Of a stretch of 64,000 bases of DNA, positions 23,501-34,768 are shown in pieces (the stretch's first letter is position 1; each line of letters begins with the position of its first letter). The notes below the pieces were generated by a model, which was not told where the DNA came from, did not search any database, and worked only from the letters and a program-made list of their open reading frames with translations. The stretch covers positions 4,739,196-4,803,195 of the forward strand of contig OZ025874.1 of assembly GCA_964019415.1 (NCBI GenBank), in the 5' to 3' direction. The translations under genes and the position numbers were made by a program. The DNA comes from Ianthella basta (taxonomy: Eukaryota; Porifera; Demospongiae; Verongiida; Ianthellidae).

Positions 23501-25290
23501 AAAAAATCCGTTTAGAAATAATTGAAGCTATAAACCAGGGTTTGGTTGAGCAACACTCCCACCTTGCTAATAATCTTACGAAAGTCTTCTGTGACAACTT
23601 GGAGTCATGTACTAGCATTTAGTTGGGCAACACTCTTTTTCCTTCAAATAGCAAGGTTAGAAGTCGTTTGTAACATTTGAAGTTATTGAAGAGTTTAGCT
23701 GGACAACACTTCCCCCTATGCTAATGGGCATGTAGAAATTCATTTGGACCATTGGGAGTCATGGTCCAAGTTTGGTTGAGTAGCACTTCCCCCTTGCTAT
23801 TGGACATGATAAATTTGTCTGGGACCATTTGGAATTGTGCATTAGAGCATAGTTGGGCAACACTCTCTCCTAATCATGTGATGTGCATCTGCATGCATGT
23901 GGGCACGTGAAAAGACATTTGGGTCATGCACTAGAGTTCGGCTGGGCAACACTACTTTTCTTCAATTGGCCAGGTGAAGAGTGGCTTTGGACTATTTAAA
24001 GTCATGCACTAGAGTTTAGATGGACAACACTACCCCTTTCTAAAGTCCAAATTAAAAGTAGTTTAGGATGGTTTGGAGTTAGAGGCTAGAGTTTGGTTGG
24101 GATACATCCCATCTCATTACCCCCTTCTAATGGGTTTGAGAAAATACATGTGGGAACATTTACAAGTCGTGCAATAGAGCTTGGTTGGCGACAACCACCC
24201 TATGCTAGTGGGCGTGACAAAAGTCATTTCGAACCAAGACATGCACTAGAGTTTGGCTGGGCAACACTCCCCCCTTCCTAATGGACTTGAGATAAGTCGT
24301 TCGTGAACATTAAGAGTCATGGATCAGAATTCGGATGGGCACACTACCCCTTGATAAAGGCTACGATAGAAGTTGCATTGGAACGTTTGGAGCTTGATTG
24401 GAACAGAGTTTGTCTGAACAACACTCCCCCAGGCCATTTGGAATCGCGCACACATAATAGCCAAGTGAAAATTCGTTACCATTTGGAGCAGCCCACTAGC
24501 GTTTCGTTAGCCAACACTCCGTATTTGCAGAAGACGAAGTGAGAATTCGTTTGAGAACATTAGGAGTCAAGGCCAGAGTTTAATTGGGCAACACTACCTT
24601 CCTTCAAGTGACAATGTGAAAAGTAGTTTAAATATTTTGAGTCTTGCACTAGATTGTCGGTTGGTAGCAGTACAACCTTGCTAAAGACTGAGTTAAAAGC
24701 AGTTTTGGATCATTTTGTGTTGGGCACTTGAGTTTAATTGGGATACACTCCACCTTGCTAATGAGAATGGGAAAAGTTGTTTGGATCAATTTGGTGTTAT
24801 ACAATGAATCTTGGTTCAGCTACACTCCGCCCTTGCTATTGGGAGTGAGAAATGCTTTGGATCACATGGAGTCGTGCGACAATTTGAATGGGCAATTCTC
24901 CCACCCCACTAATGAGCATTAGAAAATTTGCTTGAAAATAATTGGAGCTATAGTCCATGGTTTGGTTGAGCAACATTCCGAACCTTGCTAATACGTCCTT
25001 CAAATGGCCATGTGACTAGTCGTTTGAAAAATTTTGAATCTTGCACTAGATTGTTGGTGGGCTGCACTACACCCTTGCTAAAGGCCAAGTTCAAAGTAGT
25101 TTTGGATCATTTGGTGTTAAGTACTGCAGTTGGCTTGAGTTTTACTCCACCCTTGGAGTGAAAATTTCTTGGCGACCTATTGTAGTGTTGAAACAGAGTG
25201 GGGTTGAGTAACACTACCACTTATCTTAAGGGACTTGAGAAAAGTCGTCTGACACTATTTAAAATCATGCAAATGAATTTTGGTTGGAAA
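20591..25290 (-). repeat. Same satellite, inverted block 2
   Basis: From about 20,600 the plus strand shows the reverse complement of the monomer (GTCGTTTGGGACCATTTGG, AGTCATGCACTAGAGTTTG, GTTGGGCAACACTCCCCCTT, GCTAATGGGCATGAGAAA). Within it a 455-base higher-order unit repeats (22,670 and 23,125), and related blocks recur at 20,945/22,458 and 21,320. Confidence 0.9.
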
Positions 25291-28098
25291 CCAAGCTCTG
25301 CTCCATAACTCCAAATGTTCCCAAAAAACTATTCTCATGCTTCATCTGCAAGGGGCGAGTGTTGCCCACCCTAAGTCTAGCGTATGACTCCAAATGTTCC
25401 GACTGCTCATACGGCCATTTGAAGGAGGGAAGTGTTGCCCAACCAAACTCTGATACATTACTTCAAATGTTCACAATGTACCTATCTAACACCCATTAAA
25501 ATGGAGAGAGTGCTGTCTAACGAATTACTTTCCCACTACTTTAAAAGGTCCCAAATGACTTCTCTCATGCCCATTCTTAAGGGGTAAATTTTCTCCACCC
25601 AAGCTCTAGTGCATGACTCCAAATGATCTGAAACTACTTTTCTAATGCCCATTAAAAAGGGGGTAGTGCTGCTCATCTAGAGTAGTTGTAGTGTTGGTAT
25701 GTGGCTAAAAATAATCCCAATCAACATTTCTCATGCCAATTACAAGCAAGCAAACTGTGGACCATGGTCGAAACTAACTTTTCTTGTAACCATTCTCGAA
25801 GGGAAGTGCTATCCTACCAAATTCTGGCCCATATTTCCAAACTGTCCCAAACAACATTTCGCATGCCAATTGCAAGGAGGAGTGTTACTCAAACGAACTC
25901 TGGTTTATTACTACAAATGGTCAAAAATATTTTTATATATTATTAGCAAAGGAGTATTGTTCAACAACTCTCTGGTCCATGACTGTGGACTCCAAATGGT
26001 CTCATACAACGTTTCTCATTCCCATTATTAAGGAGTGTGTGTTGTAAAAACAAACTCTACTGCATCATTCCAAATTGTCCGAAACAACATTTTTATGCCC
26101 ATTAGCAATGAAAAATGTTGCCCATTCAAAGTCTAGTGCAAATGGTTTCAAATAACCATTCTCATGCCCATTAGCAAAGGGGCAGTGTTGCCCAGCCAAA
26201 CTCTGGACTGTTACGGTAAATGGCGTGAATTAACTTTTCACATGTCCTTTAGCAAGTAGGGAGATTTGCCCGAGCAAACTAGATTTATAAATCAAAGTGT
26301 CCAAATCAACTTTTCACATGCCCATCAGCAAGGGGGGCTGCTCCCAACCAAACTATGGTTCTTCGCTCCAAATGGTCCCAATCAACTTTTCTCATGCTCA
26401 TTCGCAAAGAAACTATTGCCAAACTAAACTCTATTCTATGACTAAATAAAACCAAATGGGTTTAAATGTCTTTTCAGATGCTTTAGTAAAGGTGGAGTGT
26501 TGCCCATTCACACTCTAGTGCATGATTCCAAATGATCCAAATGACTTTACTCATGCCCACTGGCAAGGGGAACCCAACCAAATTTTGGACCATGACTCCA
26601 AATGGACCCAAACATCTGTTCTCATGCCCATTTGCAAGGAGTAAGTGTGGCCCAACGAAACTCTAGTTCATGGCTTTAAGTTGTCTCAAACGTCTATTCT
26701 ATTTATAGGTCTATTAGCAAGGGGGGAGTATTGTTCAAACAACGATACTGCATGACTCCGAAAGTCCCAGAGCAACCATTCTTATACCCATTAGCAAGAG
26801 GGAGTGTTGCCAAACCAAACTCTATTGCATGACTCCAAATGTTCCTAAATAACGTTTCTCATACCCATTTGCAAAGGTGGACTGTTGCCAAACCAAACTG
26901 TGGTCCATGATGCCAAATAGAAACGACTTTTGTCATGCCCATTAGCAAGGAGAGAGTATTACCCAACGGAACTCATGACTCCAAATGGTTTCAAACGACA
27001 TTTGTCATGGCCTTAGCAAGAGTGGAGTGTTCCCCAACCAAACTCTGGTCATGATCCAAATTGTCCGGATTGACTTTTCTCACACCCATTATAAGAAGGG
27101 AAGTCTTGCCCAACAAAACTCTGCTCCATGACTCTGAATGGTTTGAACCAACATTACTCATGCTAATTAGCAAGGGGGAGTGTTGCCAAACCAAGCATTG
27201 ATCCATGACTCTAAAGGATCAAGAACGACTTCTCTCATTTGCCATTGGCAAAGAAGAATTTTGCCAGAACAAATTGCGGTCCATGACTCCAAATGATGCC
27301 AAATTACTTTTTTATGCCCCTTAGCAATGGAGCAGTAATGCCCAATTAAACTCTGGACCATGACTCCAAATGGTCCCAAACAACGTTTTTCATGACTATT
27401 TACAAGGGGGAGTGTTGCCCAACCAAACTATAGTGCATGACTGGAAATGGTCCCAGCCAACTTCTCTCATGCCCATAGGCAACTGCCCATTACCAACCCC
27501 GACTTTTCTCATGCCCATTAGCAACATTGCCAACTCAATTAGTGGGAATCAACTGCCACTATTTGAGTAAGAATGTTCTTCAAGCATGTTATATAGAATG
27601 TGTTGAGGGTTGCTAATACAAAATTGCAGAAATTTCGTGAATGGTCACAAACAACTATATTCAAGTCCATAAACAGAGTGGAGGGTTGCCACCTTCGCCT
27701 CCAGTCAATGACTACAAATAATCTCAAAGGATGATTCTCATGCACATGAAGAAGTGGGATTACAAACCATAATTCTGTGTAAAAAACTCCAACTGGTCTC
27801 AAATGACTATTCTCATGCCCATTCACAAAGGTGAGGGTTGCCTACCAAAATTGGTTTAGTGACCACAAACAGCCCTAAACAACTTTTTTCATGTTCATTA
27901 GCAAGATGGGTGGGGTGTCTACCCATTATCGTGGCAATTAATCTAAATAATTTAAAGCGATGTGCTCAATATTGTGCCTAGATGTGCCTAATGCTCAATA
28001 TTAGGGGGAAGAGTTGAAAAATTATGGTCAATGACTGCAAACCCACCCCAAACAACTTTGTCCCAGCCCATAAGACAGGTTGAAGGGTTTCCACAAGC
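25291..28098 (+). repeat. Same satellite, block 3 in original orientation
   Basis: At about 25,285 the text changes from TTTTGGTTGG to AAACCAAGCTCTGCTCC. The array then continues in block-1 orientation until about 28,098, becoming more diverged after 27,540. Confidence 0.9.
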
Positions 28099-28099
28099 A

Positions 28100-28549
28100 G
28101 GAAGGGCAATGACAGGACTAGCAATCTTCAACATGGAAGAGGGTATGCCATCAAGGTCAGTACAAGATAATATGCTTTCACACTCTTTGGGTTGGTTGGG
28201 TTAAAGACTTAGGCCGAGGTAAAAGTTGGGATATACGAGTCTGAGTTGCACAATGCAACTCTGGTGGAGTGAAATTGGAAGCTGAGGATGCCACATAGAA
28301 GAAGTGATTAATGAACATAGTGGTTAGAGACTTAACATCGATATTGAATGATGACCTGTTAGACATGCTGTGAGATAGCCCAGAATTTAGGGCCCACCAT
28401 AGGCGTTGGCAATTAGGCTTATCTCTTGGACTCACGTAGTAGGGCTGTAACCACACACTGCTTTCTATAAGCTTCCCCGTCCTCAATACGTCAGTGTTTT
28501 TTTGTAGTGCTTTGACTTCTGGTGTGAATTTTTTGTGGGTTTCTAACAA
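28100..28549 (-). pseudogene. L2-type LINE fragment (linker and RT start)
   Basis: The minus strand encodes a piece upstream of the RT core: NRSSFNIDVKSLTTMFINHFF, a proline-rich stretch, then the GIPSSMLKIASP-equivalent, broken here. 28,108-28,160 matches 55,682-55,735 nearly base for base, so both belong to one family. Both ends are truncated, with stops near the satellite end. Confidence 0.7.
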
Positions 28550-29520
28550 ATTTGATCACCTCTCCTCGTCTCTTTGCTCTTGACTGCTTCTATTGTCCTC
28601 CAAATTCTTCTTCCCAGTCTATCCATGATCCTTGTTCTGATATTGAAACGATAATGACTTTGATGAGGTATGTCATTGACGATGTTGACTTTAACATTGA
28701 TACGACAGACTTGGGCAAATTGCAGTCCAAACTTTTCCACCACTATATAACCTCTCACTCTCTAATACAGCCAATCACTTTTCAACACGCTACCCTGAAA
28801 CTTCTGAATGTATCTTGGATCTGTTTCTTGCCACTCCTGATACTCTTATTTTGAATTTCAGGGTTCTTGATTCCTCTATCTCTGATCATCTCCTATCCTC
28901 CTTGATCTCTGATATGAAGTTGTCAAACCTCCACCATTCAAGATAGTCTGCTGCTCCGTCGTTAACTTTTCTAAGTCTAGCTTTGTGCAAGTGCAGTGGG
29001 TCCTTGGTCCATTATTGAAATATTTGATAGCCCAGATGACAGTCAGTATTTTTGATTCGCTGTTCTGTGAAGGTCTAGATATCCATGCTCCAATCAAGTG
29101 ACTTTGTGTTAAGAACAATTCCACCCCATAGATTACTAAATTAATTAGGGATGAGATGCATGGATTGCCGTAACTGACTTTTTAGAATGTATCGTAGTAA
29201 CCAATATAGATAATCGCAGGAGGCATTTAGGGTTCAAAAAAACTGAATAATCTCACTCCAGCTTAAGGCAAGAAAAAGCTATTTCCTGCATTTTGTTAGC
29301 AATAGGGTTCATCCGTACACATTATGGAACACTTGCTGGAATTTCATATCTTCCCCAGATTTTGTTCTATCTCTTGCCCCAACTACTCCTACTTGGTGTG
29401 AAAATGCTCTTCCTCTCTCAAATCCAGATGTCCTGACAGTCTTTATATTATCTCTGCTTCTGCTGTTATTGCTGCTCAGTCAGTTATCGACTTCCTATGC
29501 ATGCCCTTAGGCAAGCTTAC
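28550..29520 (+). pseudogene. CR1/L2-type LINE fragment (endonuclease part)
   Basis: The translation CFYCPPNSSSQSIHDPC, DVDFNIDTTDLGK and HYITSHSLIQPITF aligns by eye with the endonuclease of the better copy at 49.6-50.3 kb (CFFRPPSSSAQSVHDVC, GDFNIDMSNLDK). Frameshifts and stops follow, and the relic fades out near 29,500. It abuts, in opposite orientation, the minus-strand fragment ending at 28,549. Confidence 0.7.
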
Positions 29521-29539
29521 AATTGCTTGCTGCAGCGTG

Positions 29540-30070
29540 CATTCCAATGGCAGCGGTGCAGGTTCTGACCGGCTGTAACTTGCATGTGCTGGCCTGGAGC
29601 CACTGCAACTTGCACTGGTGGTCTTTTTCAATGGTCAACTAGCACAGATACTCTACTGGCACATGTGGTGGTGGCTACTGTAACTTGCACTGGTGGTCTT
29701 TTTCTATGACCAACTGACGCAGATACTCTACTGGCACAGGTGGTGGTGGCTGCAATATTGTAACTTGCACTGTGTGGTGGTGGTGGTGGTGGTGGTGGTG
29801 TTTTTTCTAGAGCAATGGCACATATACTGAATGCATGCATTGTAACTTGTACTGTGTGGTGGTGGTGGCGGTCATTTTCATCTAGGAATGCATGTGGTGG
29901 CCGTAATATTGTAACTTGCACTGTGTGGTGGTGGTAGTAGTATGTGGTAGCAGCGCCTGATGTGGTGGTCTGTTTTCTTGCATCTGTAGCACATAATATA
30001 CTACTCATTGTAACTTCCACTGTGGTGGTGGTGATGGTGTTTGTATTTATCTATATATGTGGTGGTATAG
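29540..30070 (+). repeat. GTAACTTGCACTG/GGTGGT minisatellite
   Basis: Two units of about 75-80 bases (GTAACTTGCACTGGTGGTC ... CAGATACTCTACTGGC ... GGTGGTGGC) are followed by shorter units with (GGT)n runs. The long minus-strand frame rich in His and Thr is a product of the repeat. Confidence 0.85.
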
Positions 30071-30189
30071 TAGCTGGATATTGTGGCTGAATAGTACTGA
30101 GAAAGTGTATATGTGGGTGCTGCTCTGCTCCAACATAGCGGCAAATGCCTACAAATTGGTGTCAAAATGTGATTGTTCAAAACAATGCC

Positions 30190-30560
30190 TCCATTTTGTG
30201 ACTAATTAAGCAATCCTGCTAATGACATGAGCAAATGGGCCATCTAACTATGTCCACTTAGTATTACTACTTAGCAGGGCCAGGTTGGTGGGATATGCAT
30301 TGAACCTCGCTTTTCTCGACCATTTTGCAACTAATTAAGAAATCCTGTTAATGAACAGTCGGATTATCTGGCTAGGTCCACTAAGTGTCATGACCAAGCG
30401 GGCCTGGCTGATTGAATAAATCATACACCTAACATATGTCGGCCATTTTGAGGCTAACTAAGAAATCCTGCTATTATCATAAGAAGGTGGACCACTTGGA
30501 CGTGCCCACCAAGTTTCACGCCTCAACAAGCTCAGTGGCATTAATATACAAGATACCACT
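30190..30560 (+). repeat. Three diverged units of about 120-135 bp
   Basis: CATTTTG-N-GACTAATTAAG-N-AATCCTGYTAAT and GGTCCACTAAGTGTCATGACC-like segments recur three times. The biological meaning is unknown. 30,560-30,780 holds nothing recognised. Confidence 0.6.
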
Positions 30561-30779
30561 ATGCATCAATATAAATGCGCCATACATTAAGTGTTCTCCT
30601 ATGTGCATTTTTATTAGCATTTTGCAGGCTGCTTGTAGAAGAATGAAGACTTAATTAAAAATTCTGTCTCATTTAAAAGTCTTAAAATCTCCCTAACTTC
30701 AAAGCCATACCTAGCACATGTTCATGAGGGTTGCCAATCTCCCTGGGAATTATTTATTTATTTATATTATATTATTTAC

Positions 30780-30865
30780 TTTAGATTAGTGGTGTATATT
30801 GTAACTTTCGCTGCATTTACTTTAGATTAGTGGTGTATATTGTAACTTGCACTGTATTCACTACA
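30780..30865 (+). repeat. 45-bp tandem duplication
   Basis: TTTACTTTAGATTAGTGGTG followed by TATATTGTAACTT occurs twice. It ends in GTAACTTGCACTG, linking it to the 29.5-kb minisatellite. Confidence 0.75.
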
Positions 30866-31084
30866 ATACTTGCCCTGTATCAACTTCTCAACTGAGCCTT
30901 TCCTCTACCTGGACTTCATTCGGCCAGAGAGCATTCAGTTTTGTGAAAGCATCTTTGTGATGGATGCTTCCAGCTAATATTCTATCCCGAAAGACTATAG
31001 ATCATTCTCAAGATTTGCACATGATTTTCTTATATACTACTGACAGTCCCAATGATTTAGACTCTTTTAGAGGCTAGCACAGGA

Positions 31085-31440
31085 AATTTGGTCACCAAAG
31101 CTCCCCTTTGCTAATGAACATGAAGAAATGTCTTTTGGCCCGTTTTCAAGAAAACAGCAAATAATCTGAATACCAACCCCCCTACTAATGGGCATGAGAA
31201 ATGTCTTTTGGCCTTTTTTGGAGAAAAGAGCATGAAGTCTGGATTCCAACCCTCCTCCCTTGCTGATGGGTATGAGAAGAGCCATTCGCTTCCATTATGA
31301 GAATGGTGCAGGAAATTGGGGTGCCAGCCTTCCCCCCTTACCAATGTGCTTGAGAAGAGTTTTGGGCCCATTCGGCAGAAAGGGCACAAAACTGGGTATG
31401 GTATGGTATGGATATCATATTTCACCTGGGGAAGCCTTTG
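31085..31440 (-). repeat. Outlying satellite block, longer monomers
   Basis: CTTGCTAATGGGCATGAGAA-like text recurs with a spacing of about 70-80 bases, related to the 18-28 kb satellite in its inverted orientation. A further single unit lies at 31,735-31,800. Confidence 0.7.
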
Positions 31441-31509
31441 GCCATGAGGCTATTTCATAAGGCACCCAGAACAGTACAGACATAAGCAGAAAAGTAAAAG
31501 AAAGAGGGT

Positions 31510-31527
31510 GGGGGGGGGGGGGGGGGG
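31510..31527 (+). repeat. Poly-G tract (18 G)
   Basis: An uninterrupted run of G preceded by GGGT. It could fold as a G-quadruplex or stall sequencing. The surrounding 31,440-31,735 is AT-rich and without recognised genes. Confidence 0.95.
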
Positions 31528-31800
31528 AATAAATAAATATAAGGAATAAAAAAGCTATGCATTAATAACAATAGGATTAAATTAAATTTAAGCATTTAAA
31601 ATTAAGAGTGAAGAATTGTCATGCAGGCGTACACAAGTAATGTAATTCAGAGTATGTGCATATGTGAATAACAGGTGGTGTTAAATAGAAGTTAAATAGG
31701 GTAATAATACGTTAAATAGGGTGTCAACCCTCCTTGCTTGCTAATGGGTGTGCGAAGAGTTATTTGGACCTTTTTGGAGAATTGTGCTAGAAATGAAGAC

Positions 31801-32404
31801 AAGTCGAGAGACAATCAATTCAGTTTTCATCCAGAACTTCTATTGTGCATGACACTAACAATGATGATTTTATTGCAGTGTATTACGTTTGAATGACCAG
31901 CTAAGTTATCTACTTTTGTACTTGTGTATTTTAGTGCTGTCGTACATCACAAGTTCCATAAACTGCATATCACTGATGTTTGCTACTGGGTATTACTTGT
32001 AATTCGCACAACTTGCGACACTTTCATGATATCAGCAATGTTACTTGATTGAGAATGACTCCTTATGCAGCTGTTGCCATTCTTTGAATTGGCCTGATAA
32101 TGAGCCTGAATAGCACCCAATATCCTTACAAACCGATATGAAGCATCCCCTAAAATGCCATTCTCAGGCCTGATATCAGACTACAAGCTGTAAACAGAGT
32201 ACCGGTTACGGAATCACTAGGTTGTCATCAGACTTCATTAGTTTCGATACAAGGTAGTGCTATTGGGCATGCAAATGGATGTCTTAATCGTGATGTCTGA
32301 TTACAAACATGAAGCCAAACTAATACCTAAATGGAAAACAATATAAGGCACCCCCCAAAAAACTATGTAAACACTCTCTTGGGAAATACAATACAAAGTA
32401 CAAT
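31801..32404. other. No gene recognised
   Basis: Contains CTAATACCTAAATGG ... AAAACAATATAAGGCACC at about 32,318-32,352, a copy of the short dispersed motif also at 2.9, 34.0 and 42.1 kb. Otherwise nothing recognised. Confidence 0.5.
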
Positions 32405-32640
32405 TGACAGAGATCAATCACTGGAAATTTTACACCAACCAGCCTTCTATACCAATGGTGTCTCAGGAGGCTGGGGGGCATCACGCCCTATTGATGGCAA
32501 CCAGTGATCACAGCCTTCCCCCGCTAGTCATCCTACAAAGATGGTAGAGCCACAGACAGCTGTTTTGCTCTAGTTGGGGCTCATCAGTGTGGCGTACTGA
32601 TGGATGGTAAGATGACTACGGACAGTACTAACCCTTAATC
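32405..32640. repeat. Relative of the 14.3-kb foldback element
   Basis: Shares ATCAATCACTGGA, CCAGCCTTCTA, TCAGGAGGCTGGGGGGC, CCCTATTGATGGCAACCAG and the GGGGCTCATCAGTGTGGC core with 14,341-14,853, but with diverged arms. It lies just downstream of the PLPBP stop codon on the gene's strand. Confidence 0.75.
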
Positions 32641-32688
32641 AAAGCACATAGTTACTGATGTCATAATATGTTACAGTGAAGTACAAAA

Positions 32689-32799
32689 TTAGTCTCTTGG
32701 TCCAAAAAGTGCAGTGCCAATTCTTACAACATTAGCACCGGCTGAGACAGCCTCCCTGTAATTTGTGGACATTCCCATGCTTAGAAGAACTTCATTTGG
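32689..32799 (-). CDS. PLPBP: PLPBP/PROSC (YggS family), last exon
   Basis: The minus strand reads an acceptor TTTTTCTGCAG, then 36 codons and TAA (32,691-32,689). The peptide PNEVLLSMGMSTNYREAV followed by AGANVVRIGTALFG matches the diagnostic C-terminal block of the family (LSMGMS ... VRIG ... FG). In YggS/PLPBP this block contacts the phosphate of pyridoxal 5'-phosphate. The protein binds PLP and keeps vitamin B6 vitamers balanced, in the cytosol and mitochondria of animals. It ends GPRD, without the extra tail seen in vertebrate forms. The phase (0) matches the donor at 42,731. No AATAAA is obvious downstream. Confidence 0.88.
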   Translation of the reverse strand, partial: PNEVLLSMGMSTNYREAVSAGANVVRIGTALFGPRD

Positions 32800-33009
32800 C
32801 TGCAGAAAAATCACAAGTTTGAACAAAAGGGAGAGAAAATGTACAAACCATTATTGATGACAACATAAGGAGTACAACTGTGGAGAGCTGTAATCTAGGG
32901 CTTAGTTAAGACTTAAATTAGATTTATACTTTACACTCATGGTCTGCATAGCTACTTACAGTGTGATGAAAATTAAGAAACAGAGAGTTTATCTGAAGTG
33001 ACAGGGAAT

Positions 33010-33437
33010 TAAGTGGCACTATCCACAGGCACGAAAGGTATCCTGATATTTGCTGATGACATTGCAATGATGGCAGAGACAATAGAGGTATTGCAGCACT
33101 ATGTGGAGGTGATGAATGAGGCACTGATCAGATGGGACCTAAGGGTGAATTGGAAAAAGTCAAAGGTAATTACAATAGCAAGAAGGAGGGAGGAGAGCCA
33201 GGGAATGACTGGTAGACCCAAAATACTTAGGGGTCATAATCAGTGGTAGCGACAGTATGCAACAAGAGGTGGAAGCAAGGATTGGATGTGCGAGTTGCTG
33301 GGAAAATGAGCCAGGCAATTCTGAGAAGAGAACTGAGTAAACAAACTAAGCTGAAGGCTGTGAATGCGGCGGTGATGCCAGTTTTAACATATGGATGTGA
33401 AGTATGGGCAGTATGCAAAGAACAACAAGTATTTTGA
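33010..33437 (+). pseudogene. Non-LTR retrotransposon RT fragment
   Basis: Reads ILIFADDIAMMAETIEVLQ (RT motif C), WDLRVNWKKSKVITIARR, then, after a frameshift near 33,245, VAGKMSQAILRRELSKQTK and PVLTYGCEVWAVCKEQQ. The same family occurs on the minus strand at 43.4-43.8 and 46.2-48.3 kb. Truncated at both ends; the right end runs straight into a family-A repeat. Confidence 0.8.
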
Positions 33438-33439
33438 GT

Positions 33440-33985
33440 TAAACAGGTATTTCGAGCTAAAACACTCGTGGGGCATCGGGGTGCTCCTGAACTCGAACTA
33501 CTTGCTAACAACTTCCCTGTGTATGTTCGATAGTTCAGACAGTTGGGTATGCAGCAATGCTGCCGATCTGAGAGATACATCACAATGCCATAGACTGTTG
33601 GGGTTGCAAAGTTTCAAGTCTCCAGATCAGGAAGTCATCCAGTGAAAGCACCCCAAGCTACCAAACTGTCAAAATGCTTTGCTGATGCTTTTTGATCTAC
33701 TCAACATTCTGAATGAGGATGTACATGTTGCTTGTGCCCGGAGGAGTGTGCTGGCTACGTCAAGCGCGGCCATTTTATGATGTCCGTCAGTGATAATTGA
33801 AGCTGTATCTCACAGAAGAGTCTTTCGTTAGGCTTTTTACGAGTATCACTCTATCAATACAATGTCTTGAACACATTTTGTTCGATTGAGGGACGGCGTA
33901 ATGCCATTAGAGATGATTTTAAGCTTTGTAAAGAAAGACATGAGCGTCGCCATTTGCAAAATGACAGAAATATATATACAAACAT
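33440..33985 (+). repeat. Dispersed non-coding repeat 'family A', copy 1
   Basis: It begins near ACTCGTGGGGCATCGGGGTG and continues through CGAACTACTTGCTAACAAC, GCCATAGACTGTTGGGGTTG and TGATAATTGAAGCTGTATC to GCGTCGCCATTTGCAAAATG. Three or more copies lie within 6 kb. No protein family is recognised in it. Confidence 0.8.
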
Positions 33986-34039
33986 GGAGCCATATGAATA
34001 CCTAAATCTGAAAACAATATAGGGGTGCCGTAGCCCAAA

Positions 34040-34768
34040 AACTCGTGGGGCGCCGGAGCACCCCTGAACTTGAACTACTTGCTAGCAATTTCCCCACCTA
34101 TGTTCAGTAAACCAGATAGTTGGGGGTACAGCATTGTTGTTAGCCTGAAAGATACATTAAGATTCACTAGACTGTTGGGTTTGCAAGAGTTTCATGTCTC
34201 CAGAGCAGCCAGTCATCCAGTGAAAGCGCCTCTACCAATGTGTCAAATGTTTGCTAACTGCTTTTTGCTCTATATGACATTCGGAATGAGAACATAATTG
34301 TTACTTTGTGCCTGGAGGAGGAGTGTGCTGGCTGTAAGGCTACCCTATGATGACCCTATGAGCAAATCATGGCTATATATGCCATGATTTTTCGCTGGTC
34401 TGCCATTATTGGCCAACGGGTCATTAGACTTCTGTTGTATTTGGGGTTGTACCTTGCTTCCTACTACAATACTATTACTTAAACATGTTATTGAAACACT
34501 TTGCAATCTTTGGATACAGGGCGAAATATAAAGAAAGATGATTTTGAGCCTAGCAAACAGAGCGTCGAGCGCGCAGCCCTTTTACAATGTCCATCAGTGA
34601 TAATTGGAGCTGTATCTTGCAGAAGAGACGTTCCTTAGGCTTTTTATTAGTATCACTCTATTAACACATGTTCATGACCACATTTTGTTCGATTCAAAGA
34701 CGGCAAAACACCATTGGAGATGATTTAAAGCTTTGTAAAGAACGACATGAGCGCCGCTATTTGCACTG
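34040..34768 (+). repeat. Family A, copy 2 (most complete, about 730 bp)
   Basis: Runs from ACTCGTGGGGCGCCGGAGC to GCGCCGCTATTTGCACTGAC. It is preceded at 33,995-34,040 by AATACCTAAATCTG and AAAACAATATAGGGGTGCC, a short motif shared with 2.9, 32.3 and 42.1 kb. It serves as the empty-site reference for the interrupted copy 3. Confidence 0.8.

Noticed and set aside
17836..28098. Regularly spaced repeats that might suggest a CRISPR array
   Set aside because: The monomers are diverged along their whole length, with no alternation of constant repeat and unique spacer, and the DNA is eukaryotic. It is satellite DNA.
17836..28098. Numerous 60-110-residue open frames in the satellite
   Set aside because: They fall in varying frames and strands of the same monomer and share no conserved protein; they arise by chance in a low-stop-density repeat.
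29628..30020. 130-residue His/Thr/Pro-rich minus-strand frame
   Set aside because: It is a translation of the GGTGGT minisatellite.
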